Part shown: piece by piece, positions 7,176 to 15,460 of the stretch | How the letters are laid out: every line of letters starts with the position of its first letter | How positions within the stretch are numbered: position 1 is the stretch's first letter | Source: Streptomyces tanashiensis | Lineage (GTDB): Bacteria; Actinomycetota; Actinomycetes; Streptomycetales; Streptomycetaceae | DNA length: 64,000 bases | Reading direction: 5' to 3' | Assembly (NCBI RefSeq): GCF_014648895.1 | Contig: NZ_BMRZ01000018.1 | Coordinates: 62,001 to 126,000 of the forward strand | The notes under the pieces: generated by a model | Seen by the model: the letters and a program-made list of their open reading frames with translations, nothing else | What the model was told of the DNA's origin: nothing | The model's database searches: none | Made by a program: the position numbers and the translations under genes

Positions 7176-7904
7176 ATGGTCTGGGTTCCGCTCCTCCTGG
7201 TGGCGTTCGTGGCGGCCGGTGTCGGCTGCGCGCGGGTCTGCCGTGCCTCGCTCGCCGCCGCCCGGCCCCACGCGGTGCCGGGCGGTGCGGAGGAACTCAC
7301 CGTGTGCGAGGCGGCCTACCTGGCCGGCGGGCCGCTCCGGGTCACCGATCTGACCCTGGTGTCGATGCACCGGGAACGCCGGCTGCTGCTCGCCCACACC
7401 GGCTGGGCGACGGTCGTGGACACCACCGGCGCCGGCGGGGACGAGCTGGAGCGCGCGGTGCTCGGTGCCATCGGGCCCGGCGGGCAGTCGCCGATTCCCG
7501 CCGTCCGTCCGGTGGTCGCCGCCGCCGAGTCCGTACGTCTCCTCGCGGAGGGGCTGGTGGACCGGGGGCTCGCCGTCTCCGAGGACGGGCGCCGGGAGAT
7601 CGCGGCCGGGGTGCGGGCGGTACGGGCGGGGTTCCTGCTGACGCTGCTGCTCGGGACGGTCGCGGCGCTCCTGGTGCCGGATGCCGAACGGTCCCTGGTC
7701 GTCGCCGCTTTCGGGCTGCCGCTGCTCGGGTCGGGACTGTGCCTGCTGATCGGCCGGATCGAGGTGTATCCGTACACTCGCTGGGCGTCCCATGCCGGAC
7801 AGCGGCTGCTGTCCGGGCTGTCGCGGACCGACCCGCTCACGGCGCTCGCGACGCGCGGTCCCGCCGTCCTGGAGCCCGAGCTCCGCGCGGCGCTGCGGGC
7901 CTGA
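7176..7904 (+). CDS. TIGR04222 family membrane protein, tail-less paralogue
   Basis: 242 aa with the same plan as the preceding protein: an N-terminal membrane helix (WVPLLLVAFVAAGVGCA), a soluble part EAAYLAGGPLRVTDLTLVSM...ELERAVLGAI, two hydrophobic segments around 150-190, and an amphipathic C-terminal region (YTRWASHAGQRLLSGL). It has no Cys-rich tail. It lies 48 bp downstream of the tailed protein on the same strand and probably shares the transcript. A partner, scaffold or transporter-like role for the tailed protein is inference from position only. Confidence 0.75.
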   Translation: MVWVPLLLVAFVAAGVGCARVCRASLAAARPHAVPGGAEELTVCEAAYLAGGPLRVTDLTLVSMHRERRLLLAHTGWATVVDTTGAGGDELERAVLGAIGPGGQSPIPAVRPVVAAAESVRLLAEGLVDRGLAVSEDGRREIAAGVRAVRAGFLLTLLLGTVAALLVPDAERSLVVAAFGLPLLGSGLCLLIGRIEVYPYTRWASHAGQRLLSGLSRTDPLTALATRGPAVLEPELRAALRA

Positions 7905-7926
7905 GGAAGGGCCCGGAAATGACGCC

Positions 7927-7955
7927 GGTGCGGCGCGCGTGACGCGCGCCGCACC
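7927..7955 (+). terminator. Hairpin after the TIGR04222 pair
   Basis: Perfect 13-bp inverted repeat with a 3-nt loop (GTGCGGCGCGCG-TGA-CGCGCGCCGCAC core), 22 bp after the stop of the tail-less TIGR04222 gene. No U-tract follows, as is usual in Streptomyces. Confidence 0.6.
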
Positions 7956-8027
7956 CGGAGCCGGACCCGGTGTCGCTGGAGCGGCGGGCACATGGTGCCG
8001 CCCGCCGTCTGATCTTCCGGGTCAAGG

Positions 8028-8062
8028 GGTGGCGCGCCCGGCCGGAAGCCGGGCGCGCCACC
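8028..8062 (-). terminator. Hairpin after hemQ
   Basis: Perfect 15-bp stem with a CGGAA loop, 17 bp beyond the hemQ stop. Together with the hairpin at 7927-7955 it insulates the convergent DUF692/TIGR04222 and heme transcripts. Confidence 0.65.
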
Positions 8063-8079
8063 AGGTTCATCTACGGCCG

Positions 8080-8793
8080 TCAGGCCAGGCCCGCCACCAG
8101 GTCGGCGACGCTCTTGCGGCGGCCGGTGTAGAACGGGACCTCCTCGCGGACGTGCATCCGCGCCTCGGAGGCGCGCAGGTGGCGCATGAGGTCGACGATG
8201 CGGTGCAGCTCGTCGGCCTCGAAGGCGAGGAGCCACTCGTAGTCGCCGAGCGAGAAGGAGGCGACCGTGTTGGCGCGGACGTCGGGGTAGCCGCGGGCCA
8301 TCTTGCCGTGGTCGGCGAGCATGCGGCGACGGTCCTCGTCCGGCAGCAGGTACCAGTCGTAGGAGCGCACGAAGGGGTACACCGAGACGTAGTCGCGCGG
8401 GTTCTCGTCGGCCAGGAAGGCCGGGATGTGCGACTTGTTGAACTCGGCGGGGCGGTGCAGCGCCATGTTCGACCAGACCGGCTCCAGAGCGCGGCCCAGC
8501 TTCGTACGGCGGAAGAGGTTGTACGCCTCCTGGAGCTCGTCGCTCGTCTCGGCGTGCCACCAGATCATGACGTCGGCGTCGGCGCGCAGACCGGACAGGT
8601 CGTACGTGCCGCGGATCGTGATGTCCTTGGCCGCGAGCTGGTCGAACAGCTCCTGGACCTCGTCGGCGTAACCGCCGCGGTCCTCGGGGAGAACGTCGCG
8701 CAGCTTGAAGACGGACCACAGGGTGTAGCGGATGACCTCGTTGAGGTCCTTCGCCTTCTTACCGGCGTTCGGGATCTTTTCGGGCGCACTCAT
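8080..8793 (-). CDS. hemQ: Coproheme decarboxylase HemQ
   Basis: 237-aa protein of the chlorite-dismutase-like family; actinobacterial HemQ converts coproheme to heme b with peroxide. Family landmarks are FLADENPRDYVSVYPFVRSY with the catalytic Tyr region, YDWYLLPDEDRRRMLADHG, YPDVRANTVASFSLGDYEWL and the histidine in NMALHRPAEFNKSH near the heme pocket. The ATG is 17 bp downstream of the hemY stop on the same strand, so the last two steps of the coproporphyrin-dependent heme pathway are co-transcribed. A longer upstream frame exists but overlaps hemY and lacks homology. Confidence 0.93.
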   Translation of the reverse strand: MSAPEKIPNAGKKAKDLNEVIRYTLWSVFKLRDVLPEDRGGYADEVQELFDQLAAKDITIRGTYDLSGLRADADVMIWWHAETSDELQEAYNLFRRTKLGRALEPVWSNMALHRPAEFNKSHIPAFLADENPRDYVSVYPFVRSYDWYLLPDEDRRRMLADHGKMARGYPDVRANTVASFSLGDYEWLLAFEADELHRIVDLMRHLRASEARMHVREEVPFYTGRRKSVADLVAGLA

Positions 8794-8810
8794 ACGCCTA
8801 TTCTCGCCCG

Positions 8811-10274
8811 TCACAGGGAGTGCCCCGCACCGGGGTCGGTCGTTTTCGACGTGGCGATGATCTCGTCGGCCGCGCGGTGGGCCGAGGCGACGCAGGCGGG
8901 GATGCCGACGCCGTCGTACGCGGCGCCCGCGAGCCGCAGTCCGGGGAGGGCGGCGACGGCCGCGCGGACGCGCGCGACGCGGGCGAGGTGGCCGACCGGG
9001 TACTGGGGCAGCCCGCCGATCCAGCGGGTGACCGTGCTCGCGACCGGGCGTGCGGAGAGTCCGGTGGCGGCGGCGAGGTCCTTGAGGGAGGCGTCGACGA
9101 GGTCGGAGTCCTCGCGGTGGACCTGCTCCTCCTCGCCGTGCCGGCCGACGGAGGTGCGCAGCACGAACAGGTCGGGGGCGCCGTCGGAGACCCACCGCCA
9201 CTTCTGGCCGGAGAAGGTGGAGGCCTTGATGGTGTGACCGTCCACGGGCGGCACGAGGAAACCGGAACCGGCGAGGGCGGGCACGTCGGAGCGGCGGAAG
9301 GCGAGGGTGATCAGGGCCATCGAGGCGTAGTCGATCTCGTCGAGCTCGGCCGCGGCGGCCGGGGCGTGGCCGCCGAGGAGCCCGGCGGCGATGCCGGCGG
9401 GGGTCGCGAGGACGACGGCGTCGGCGTCGAAGGTCCGGTGCCGGGTCACGACCTGCCAGCCGGTGGCGCCGGTGCGGACCAGGGCGTTCACGGAGGTGCC
9501 GGTGAGGATCTCGCCTCCGGCGGCGCGGACGGCGTCGGCGACCGCGCCGGGGAGGGTGCCGATGCCGCCCTCGATGCCGAGGAAGGCGGAGCCGCCGAGG
9601 CCGGTGGCGGCGCCCGCCGCGTCGGCGGGGGTGGCCGCGCCGGCCCGCTGGACGGCGTGGACGGCGGCGGTGAGCGTGGGGTGGACGCGGGCGGCCTCGA
9701 AGAGGGCGGGGACGGCGGCCTTCATCGAGATGCGGTGGGCGTCACCGGCGTACACCCCGCCGAGGAGGGGTTCGACGAGCCGGTCGACGACCTCGTGGCC
9801 CATGCGCGCGGCGACGTACGCGCCGATGGCGATGTCCTCGCCGATCTCGGTGGGCGGGAGCTCCAGGTCGCCGCCGACACGGCGCACGCCCTCCGCGGAG
9901 AGGAGCCCCTCGACGGCCGCGGGGTCGCCGGGGACGCCCATGACGTGCCCCTTGGGCATGGGGACGAGCTCGCCCCGGGACCAGACGGACGCGGTGGTCG
10001 TCGCGGGGGCCTGGAGCCGGTCGCCGAGGCCGACGGCCCGGGCGAGGGCGACGGCCTCGGGGCGGCGGGCGAGGAGCGACTCGGCGCCGAGGTCGACGGG
10101 CGCGCCCGCGATCTCCCCGGCGAGGAGCTTGCCGCCGAGCCGGTCGTCCGCTTCGAGGAGGGTCACCCGGTGGCCGGCCAGGGCCAGTCGGTGGGCGGCC
10201 GCGAGTCCGGCGATCCCGCCTCCGGCGACGACGACATGAGGCCCGGCGTGCTGTCCCGTGGTGTCCGCGTTCAT
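8811..10274 (-). CDS. hemY: Coproporphyrinogen III oxidase / protoporphyrinogen oxidase (HemY/HemG type)
   Basis: 487-aa FAD flavoprotein. The dinucleotide fold VVVAGGGIAGLAAAHRL and LLEADDRLGGKL are at the N-terminus, with the FAD-binding VGHLARVARVRAAVAALPGL...GIPACVASAH at the C-terminus. In actinobacteria this enzyme oxidises coproporphyrinogen III to coproporphyrin III ahead of iron insertion and HemQ. Older annotation names it hemG. It is immediately upstream of hemQ and divergent from the DUF4349 gene, with 139 bp between starts. Confidence 0.92.
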   Translation of the reverse strand: MNADTTGQHAGPHVVVAGGGIAGLAAAHRLALAGHRVTLLEADDRLGGKLLAGEIAGAPVDLGAESLLARRPEAVALARAVGLGDRLQAPATTTASVWSRGELVPMPKGHVMGVPGDPAAVEGLLSAEGVRRVGGDLELPPTEIGEDIAIGAYVAARMGHEVVDRLVEPLLGGVYAGDAHRISMKAAVPALFEAARVHPTLTAAVHAVQRAGAATPADAAGAATGLGGSAFLGIEGGIGTLPGAVADAVRAAGGEILTGTSVNALVRTGATGWQVVTRHRTFDADAVVLATPAGIAAGLLGGHAPAAAAELDEIDYASMALITLAFRRSDVPALAGSGFLVPPVDGHTIKASTFSGQKWRWVSDGAPDLFVLRTSVGRHGEEEQVHREDSDLVDASLKDLAAATGLSARPVASTVTRWIGGLPQYPVGHLARVARVRAAVAALPGLRLAGAAYDGVGIPACVASAHRAADEIIATSKTTDPGAGHSL

Positions 10275-10413
10275 GGCACCACTCTCTCAAATCGCCCGCC
10301 CGCTCCCGTTCCGAGGCCGGACCGTGACCGCATCGCTACCGCCCGGAGGCAACCCGAACCGGAGGCCCGTACGTCCAAGGGGCATCACTCACCACCACCT
10401 TGGGGGGTTCCTC

Positions 10414-11451
10414 GTGCGGGCAGCGAGAACGAGAACGACGGCCGCGGTGCTTCTGACGGCCTCACTGGTCCTGACCGGCTGCGGCGCGGGCGCCACGGAC
10501 TCGGCATCCGACGGCAAGGGGGGCATGGCGGCGGCGAAGCCCGCCGACGGGGCCCGGGACGCGGGGGCCGAGGGAGCCGCCGACGGCAGCTCGGGGGCCG
10601 CCGCGAAGCCCGCGGCGAAGGCGCCGGCCCAGAAGCACGTCATCCGTACCGCCGAGCTCTCCGTCGAGGTGAAGGACGCGGCGAAGGCGCTGGTCGCGGC
10701 CCGTCGGGTGGCGACGGACGCGGGCGGGCACGTGGAGAACGAGTCGACGGAGCGGATCGACGACACGTACCTCACCTCGCAGATCGTGCTGAGGGTGCCG
10801 CAGGAGCGGTACGACTCCGTCCTCGCCGAGCTCGCGGGCGCGGGGAAGCTGCTCGACCGCAAGGCGGACGCCAAGGACGTCACCGACCAGGTGGTGGACG
10901 TGGAGAGCCGGATCGCCACCCAGCGGGCGAGCGTGGCGCGGGTGCGGGCGCTGATGGACCGGGCGGAGAAGCTGTCCGACGTGGTGACCCTGGAGGGCGA
11001 GCTGAGCCGCCGTCAGGCGGACCTGGAGTCGCTGCTCGCCCAGCAGGCCTCGCTGAAGGACCGGACGACGATGGCGACGATCACCCTCCGGCTCTCCGAG
11101 CCGGAGAAGGCGCCGGCGGAGGAGCGGGAGGAGGGCCGTCCCGGTTTCGGGGACGCCCTGAGCGGCGGCTGGAACGCGCTGGTGGGGGCGGCGGCCTGGA
11201 TCGGGATCGTCCTGACCGCGCTGGCCCCGTGGCTCGCGGTGGTCCTGGTCCTCTTCGTCCTGTGGCGCCGCCTCGTCCGCCCGCGCCTGGCGTCCCGCAC
11301 CCGCCCCGCGGCCCCCGTCCCGGGCCTGCCGGACACCCCGCGGAACGCGGCGGGGGCGGCGGTGGCGCCCGGGTCGCCGGAGGCCTCCGAGGCGCGGCGG
11401 GCGCCCGAGCCGCCGACGGCTCCGCGCCCCCGGGAGGCTCCCGAGAAGTAG
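10414..11451 (+). CDS. DUF4349 domain lipoprotein
   Basis: 345 aa from a GTG preceded by a G-run ribosome site; an upstream in-frame ATG gives an implausible N-terminus. The signal peptide ends in lipobox LTGC (Cys23). An Ala/Gly-rich linker follows, then DUF4349 from about residue 75 (HVIRTAELSVEVKDAAKAL, GGHVENEST), a coiled-coil-prone middle (VESRIATQRASVARVRALMDRAEKL, LEGELSRRQADLESLLAQQ), one C-terminal membrane helix around 265-285 and a Pro-rich cytoplasmic or wall-facing tail. The function of DUF4349 is not known; envelope stress roles have been suggested for relatives. Confidence 0.82.
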   Translation: MRAARTRTTAAVLLTASLVLTGCGAGATDSASDGKGGMAAAKPADGARDAGAEGAADGSSGAAAKPAAKAPAQKHVIRTAELSVEVKDAAKALVAARRVATDAGGHVENESTERIDDTYLTSQIVLRVPQERYDSVLAELAGAGKLLDRKADAKDVTDQVVDVESRIATQRASVARVRALMDRAEKLSDVVTLEGELSRRQADLESLLAQQASLKDRTTMATITLRLSEPEKAPAEEREEGRPGFGDALSGGWNALVGAAAWIGIVLTALAPWLAVVLVLFVLWRRLVRPRLASRTRPAAPVPGLPDTPRNAAGAAVAPGSPEASEARRAPEPPTAPRPREAPEK

Positions 11452-11460
11452 TTTCGTCCC

Positions 11461-12834
11461 ATGAGCGAACGACTGGTGGTCATCGGTGGCGACGCGGCGG
11501 GCATGTCCGCCGCGTCGCAGGCGCGCAGGCTCAGGTCTCCCGGGGAGCTGGAGATCGTCGCCTTCGAGCGCGGGCACTTCTCCTCGTACTCGGCCTGCGG
11601 CATCCCGTACTGGGTGGGCGGGGACGTGGCCACGCGCGGGGAGCTGATCGCGCGCTCCCCGGAGGAGCACCGGGCGCGTGACATCGATCTGCGGATGCGG
11701 ACCGAGGTGACGGAGATCGACGTGCCGGGGCAGCGGGTCCGCTCGCGGGACCTGGAGTCGGGTGCGGAGGCGTGGACGGGCTTCGACAAGCTGGTGATCG
11801 CGACCGGGGCCCGGCCGCTGCGCCCGCCGCTGCCGGGGATCGACGCGCGCGGGGTGCACGGGGTGCAGACCCTCGACGACGGCCAGGCGCTGCTCGACTC
11901 GCTGGCCGGGACCCCGGGGCGGCGGGCGGTCGTCGTCGGCGCCGGGTACATCGGGGTGGAGATGGCCGAGGCCCTGCTGAACCGGGGCTACGAGGTCACG
12001 GTCCTGACCCGGGGCGAGCAGCCGATGGCCACCCTCGATCCGGACATGGGGCGGCTGGTGCACCGGGCGATGGACGGGCTCGGCATCAGGACGGTCGTCT
12101 CGGCGCCGGTGACGAAGGTCCTGACGGGCCCGGACGGCGGGGTGCGGGCGGTGGTGACGGACACGGACGAGTACCCGGCGGACGTGGTGGTGCTGGGCAC
12201 GGGCGTGGTGCCGGAGACCTCGCTGGCGCGGGCGGCGGGGCTGCCGCTCGGGGAGTACGGCGGGCTGCTCACCGATCTGGCGATGCGGGTGCGGGGCCAC
12301 GGGAACATCTGGGCCGGCGGTGACTGCGTGGAGGTCCTCGACCTGGTCTCCGGCCGGGAGCGGCACGTGCCGCTGGGCACGCACGCCAACAAGCACGGCC
12401 AGGTCATCGGCTCGAACGTGGGCGGCGGCTACGCGACCTTCCCGGGTGTGGTGGGCACGGCCGTGTCGAAGGTGTGCGACCTGGAGATCGCCCGGACGGG
12501 CCTGCGGGAGCGGGACGCCCGGGAGGTGGGGCTGAGGTTCGTGACGGTGACGGTGGAGTCGACGAGCCGGGCGGGCTACTACCCGGGGGCCGCGCCGATG
12601 ACGGTGAAGATGCTGGCCGAGCGGCGCACGGGACGGCTGCTCGGGGTGCAGATCGTGGGCCGGGAGGGCGCGGCGAAACGGGTGGACATCGCGGCGGTGG
12701 CGCTGACGGCGGGGATGACGGTGGAGGGGATGACGGCTCTGGACCTGGGGTACGCGCCGCCGTTCTCGCCGGTGTGGGACCCGGTGCTCGTCGCTGCCCG
12801 CAAGGCGGTGGCGGCCGTTCGGGCGGCGGAATGA
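11461..12834 (+). CDS. CoA-disulfide-reductase-like FAD/NAD(P) oxidoreductase
   Basis: 457 aa. FAD fold VVIGGDAAGMSAASQARR at the N-terminus, the single redox Cys in SSYSACGIPYWVGG (matching the lone active Cys of CoA disulfide reductase and NADH oxidase families), an NAD(P)-binding VVVGAGYIGVEMAEAL near residue 160, ATGARPLRPPLPG, and a C-terminal dimerisation domain with GYYPGAAPMTVKMLAERRTG and LGYAPPFSPVWDP. The family reduces CoA disulfide, polysulfide or O2; the exact substrate is not evident. The ATG follows the DUF4349 stop by only a few bases with no clear ribosome site. A TAGTTT six bases before the ATG could be the -10 of a leaderless transcript. Confidence 0.85.
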   Translation: MSERLVVIGGDAAGMSAASQARRLRSPGELEIVAFERGHFSSYSACGIPYWVGGDVATRGELIARSPEEHRARDIDLRMRTEVTEIDVPGQRVRSRDLESGAEAWTGFDKLVIATGARPLRPPLPGIDARGVHGVQTLDDGQALLDSLAGTPGRRAVVVGAGYIGVEMAEALLNRGYEVTVLTRGEQPMATLDPDMGRLVHRAMDGLGIRTVVSAPVTKVLTGPDGGVRAVVTDTDEYPADVVVLGTGVVPETSLARAAGLPLGEYGGLLTDLAMRVRGHGNIWAGGDCVEVLDLVSGRERHVPLGTHANKHGQVIGSNVGGGYATFPGVVGTAVSKVCDLEIARTGLRERDAREVGLRFVTVTVESTSRAGYYPGAAPMTVKMLAERRTGRLLGVQIVGREGAAKRVDIAAVALTAGMTVEGMTALDLGYAPPFSPVWDPVLVAARKAVAAVRAAE

Positions 12835-12900
12835 CCCGAGCGGCGCAGTGACCGATGGTGACGGTTTGCGGCCGTGCCGTCACCGTGAGTGTCTGATCCC

Positions 12901-13335
12901 ATGATCCGACACACGATGCGTGCGCTCTGCGCCGCGACTCTCGTCATAGCCCCGGTCGCCCTGACGGCGACGCCCGCCCACGCGGTGACCTCGTGCCGGG
13001 TGAACGGCGTCCCCGTCACCGGCACGAGCGTCATCGGGACCCCGAACGCCGACTACATCACCTGCGGCTCGGTCGGCAGCGGCGACCTGATCCGCGGCGA
13101 GGGCGGCGCCGACTACATCGTCGTCACCGGGACCGTCGCCGGCGCCGTCAGGGGCAACACCGGCGGCGACTTCATCCGGGTCGACGGCACCGTCGCGCCG
13201 GGTGGCGCCGTCGACGGAGGCGACGGGAACGACTTCCTCCGCGTCGCCACGAACGGGGGCACCGTCGACGGCGGCACCGGCATCGACTACTGCCGGGTCG
13301 TCTCCGGCGCCCCGCCCGTCAACTGCGAGTCCTGA
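12901..13335 (+). CDS. Small secreted RTX-like calcium-binding repeat protein
   Basis: 144-aa secreted protein with a clear signal peptide ending in ATPAHA. The mature part contains four short repeats of the RTX/hemolysin type, each a Gly/Asp turn followed by a hydrophobic strand: GEGGADYIVV, GNTGGDFIRV, GGDGNDFLRV and GGTGIDYCRV. Three Cys residues flank the repeats (SCRVNG, TCGS, VNCES), plus one in the last repeat. A minimal beta-roll that folds on Ca2+ outside the cell is the natural reading. A GTG 12 bp upstream is an alternative start. Role unknown. Confidence 0.75.
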   Translation: MIRHTMRALCAATLVIAPVALTATPAHAVTSCRVNGVPVTGTSVIGTPNADYITCGSVGSGDLIRGEGGADYIVVTGTVAGAVRGNTGGDFIRVDGTVAPGGAVDGGDGNDFLRVATNGGTVDGGTGIDYCRVVSGAPPVNCES

Positions 13336-13345
13336 GCCCCGTCCC

Positions 13346-13378
13346 CACGCGGGCGGCCGTCAGACGGCCGTCCGCGTG
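13346..13378. terminator. Convergent terminator between RTX gene and hemE
   Basis: 15-bp stem with one G-T wobble and a 3-nt loop, overlapping the hemE stop codon and lying 10 bp after the RTX gene stop. It probably serves both directions. Confidence 0.55.
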
Positions 13379-14436
13379 TGCACGTACTCGACGAGACGGC
13401 TCAGGGCGTCCGGGTCCATGGCCGGCATGACGCCGTGCCCCAGGTTGAAGATGTGGCCCTCCAGGTCCTTCGCGGCGGCCAGGACCTCGTCGGTCTTGGC
13501 CTCCACGACCTCGCGCGAGGCGAAGAGCACGGCGGGGTCGAGGTTCCCCTGGAGCGCCTTGCCGGGGCCGACGCGGCGGGCGGCCTCGTCGAGCGGGACG
13601 CGCCAGTCGACGCCGACGACGTCCGCGCCGGCCTCGCCCATGAGGCCGAGGAGCTCGCCGGTGCCGACACCGAAGTGGATGCGCGGGACGCCGTAGCCGG
13701 CGACCGCGTCGAAGACCTTCGTGGAGGCGGGCATCACCGAGCGGCGGTAGTCGGCCGGGGCGAGGGCGCCGACCCAGGAGTCGAAGAGCTGCACGGCGGA
13801 GGCGCCGGCCTCGATCTGCACCTTGAGGAAGGCCGAGGTGATCTCGGCGAGGCGGTCGAGCAGGTCGGCCCAGAGCTGCGGGTCGCCGTACATGAGCGCC
13901 TTGGTGTGCTCGTGGCTGCGCGACGGGCCGCCCTCGACGAGGTAGCTCGCGAGGGTGAAAGGCGCGCCGGCGAAGCCGATGAGCGGGGTGTCGCCCAGCT
14001 CGCCGGTGAGCATGCCGATGGCCTCGGTGACGTAGTGGACGTCCTCGGGGGTCAGATCGCGCAGCCGGGCCAGGTCGGCGCGGGTGCGGATCGGGTCGGC
14101 GACGACCGGGCCGACGCCGGGCTTGATGTCGAGGTCGATGCCGATGGCCTTGAGGGGGACGACGATGTCGCTGAAGTAGATCGCGGCGTCGACCTTGTGG
14201 CGCCGGACCGGCTGGAGCGTGATCTCGGTGACCAGCTCGGGCCGCATGCACGACTCGAGCATGGGGATGCCCTCGCGGACCTTCAGGTACTCGGGGAGGG
14301 AGCGCCCGGCCTGCCGCATGAACCAGACGGGGGTGTGGGGCACCGGCTCGCGCCGGCACGCCTTGAGGAACGCGGAGTCGTACGTCCGCGACTGCTGCTT
14401 CGTCTGCTGGCCCGTGGGGCGGTCAATGGCACTCAC
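13360..14436 (-). CDS. hemE: Uroporphyrinogen decarboxylase
   Basis: 358-aa enzyme that removes four acetate carboxyls from uroporphyrinogen III to give coproporphyrinogen III, the substrate of HemY encoded 3 kb away. The hallmark N-terminal motif PVWFMRQAGRSLPEY, IYFSDIVVPLKAIG, IGFAGAPFTLASYLVEGG and the C-terminal NLGHGVMP are intact. The start is a GTG (VSAIDRPTG); an upstream in-frame ATG would add residues without homology. It is divergent from the DUF3000 gene. Confidence 0.95.
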   Translation of the reverse strand: MSAIDRPTGQQTKQQSRTYDSAFLKACRREPVPHTPVWFMRQAGRSLPEYLKVREGIPMLESCMRPELVTEITLQPVRRHKVDAAIYFSDIVVPLKAIGIDLDIKPGVGPVVADPIRTRADLARLRDLTPEDVHYVTEAIGMLTGELGDTPLIGFAGAPFTLASYLVEGGPSRSHEHTKALMYGDPQLWADLLDRLAEITSAFLKVQIEAGASAVQLFDSWVGALAPADYRRSVMPASTKVFDAVAGYGVPRIHFGVGTGELLGLMGEAGADVVGVDWRVPLDEAARRVGPGKALQGNLDPAVLFASREVVEAKTDEVLAAAKDLEGHIFNLGHGVMPAMDPDALSRLVEYVHTRTAV

Positions 14437-14527
14437 GCCCAGAATCTTCGCATGTGGCGGGAAGCCGCTCGTCCGGGCCGGGTGTCCCTCCCTGCACGGA
14501 GGCCCCGTTCCGCCTACTCTTCCCCGC

Positions 14528-15220
14528 ATGGCTGCGGCTCAGGGACATTTTTCCGATCATTCCGACGGCGATCGAGGGACGGACGAAACGGCGGACAGTA
14601 CGGAGACGAACCCGGTTCCGCCCGCCTTCCGGCGGGCGGTGGAGGCCTTGCGGTCGGCGAGGCTGCGGCCCGAGATCGAGATCGACCCGACCAGGCCGCC
14701 GCAGCGGCTCGCCCCGTACGCGTACGCGGTGGAGGCGGCCGTCGTGGAGGGCGAGGAGGACCTGGCGGACGGGCGGCTCGTGCTGCTGCACGATCCGGAC
14801 GGGCACGAGGCCTGGAAGGGCACGTTCCGGCTGGTGACGCTGGTCAGGGCGGAGCTGGAGCCGGAGATGGCGGCGGACCCGCTGCTGCCGGAGGTGTGCT
14901 GGTCCTGGCTGACCGGGGCCATGGAGGCGCGGGGGCTCGTGTACGGGGAGGCGAGCGGGACCGTCACGATGGCGGGCTCGCACTATTTCGGCGGTCTCGC
15001 GGACCGCAGGCCGGCGACCCAGATCGAGATCCGGGCGTCCTGGACCCCGCGCGAGGGTCTGGGCGGGGTGCCGGACACGGGGGCGCATCTGGCGGCCTGG
15101 TGCGATCTGCTCTGCCAGATCGCGGGGCTGCCCCCCGCACCGGCCGATCCGGGGGCGGGCACCGTGACGGGCGCGGGGGTCGTCTCGCTGCCCCAGCGCC
15201 GGGGGCCGCAGGGGGCCTGA
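14528..15220 (+). CDS. DUF3000 domain protein
   Basis: 230-aa cytoplasmic protein of the actinobacterial DUF3000 family, found next to hemE in Streptomyces. Typical stretches are PPAFRRAVEALRSARLRPEIEI, RLAPYAYAVEAAVV, WKGTFRLVTLVRAELEPEM and LPEVCWSWLTGAMEARG. Function unknown. No ribosome site is seen; a TACTCT hexamer ends seven bases before the ATG, which would fit a leaderless transcript. It is divergent from hemE with 91 bp between starts. Confidence 0.8.
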   Translation: MAAAQGHFSDHSDGDRGTDETADSTETNPVPPAFRRAVEALRSARLRPEIEIDPTRPPQRLAPYAYAVEAAVVEGEEDLADGRLVLLHDPDGHEAWKGTFRLVTLVRAELEPEMAADPLLPEVCWSWLTGAMEARGLVYGEASGTVTMAGSHYFGGLADRRPATQIEIRASWTPREGLGGVPDTGAHLAAWCDLLCQIAGLPPAPADPGAGTVTGAGVVSLPQRRGPQGA

Positions 15221-15236
15221 GCGGCGTGTCCGGCGG

Positions 15237-15270
15237 GCCCCGTCGGAGTCCCTCGTGAGGGTGACGGGGC
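15237..15270 (+). terminator. Hairpin after DUF3000 gene
   Basis: Interrupted stem GCCCCGTC...GACGGGGC enclosing CCTC-GT-GAGG, 16 bp after the stop codon. Confidence 0.45.
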
Positions 15271-15460
15271 GGGGGCCGCTCGTAGGATGATCGATCACGC
15301 GTCCGAATTGCCCTAATTGTTACTCACCAAATCGTGATCTTTCCCTAAAGGCGGGCGGCCCAACTGCCGAAGGAGTCAGTGACCCCTTCACAGCACGGGT
15401 TCGCCCCCGGCTTCTTCCCCGAGCCGGCTCCGTCCCGCACCCTTCCCCCCAGGAGGCCTG

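Noticed and set aside
6815..7300. Long minus-strand frame rich in Glu/Gln/Leu opposite the Cys tail
   Set aside because: It is the complement of the Ser/Cys codons (TCC, AGC and so on) and has no start signal or homology; the plus-strand TIGR04222 frame explains it.
4648..7904. Classical methanobactin or bufferin locus
   Set aside because: No short precursor peptide, MbnC/DUF2063 gene or transporter is present; the only Cys-rich product is the tail of a membrane protein.
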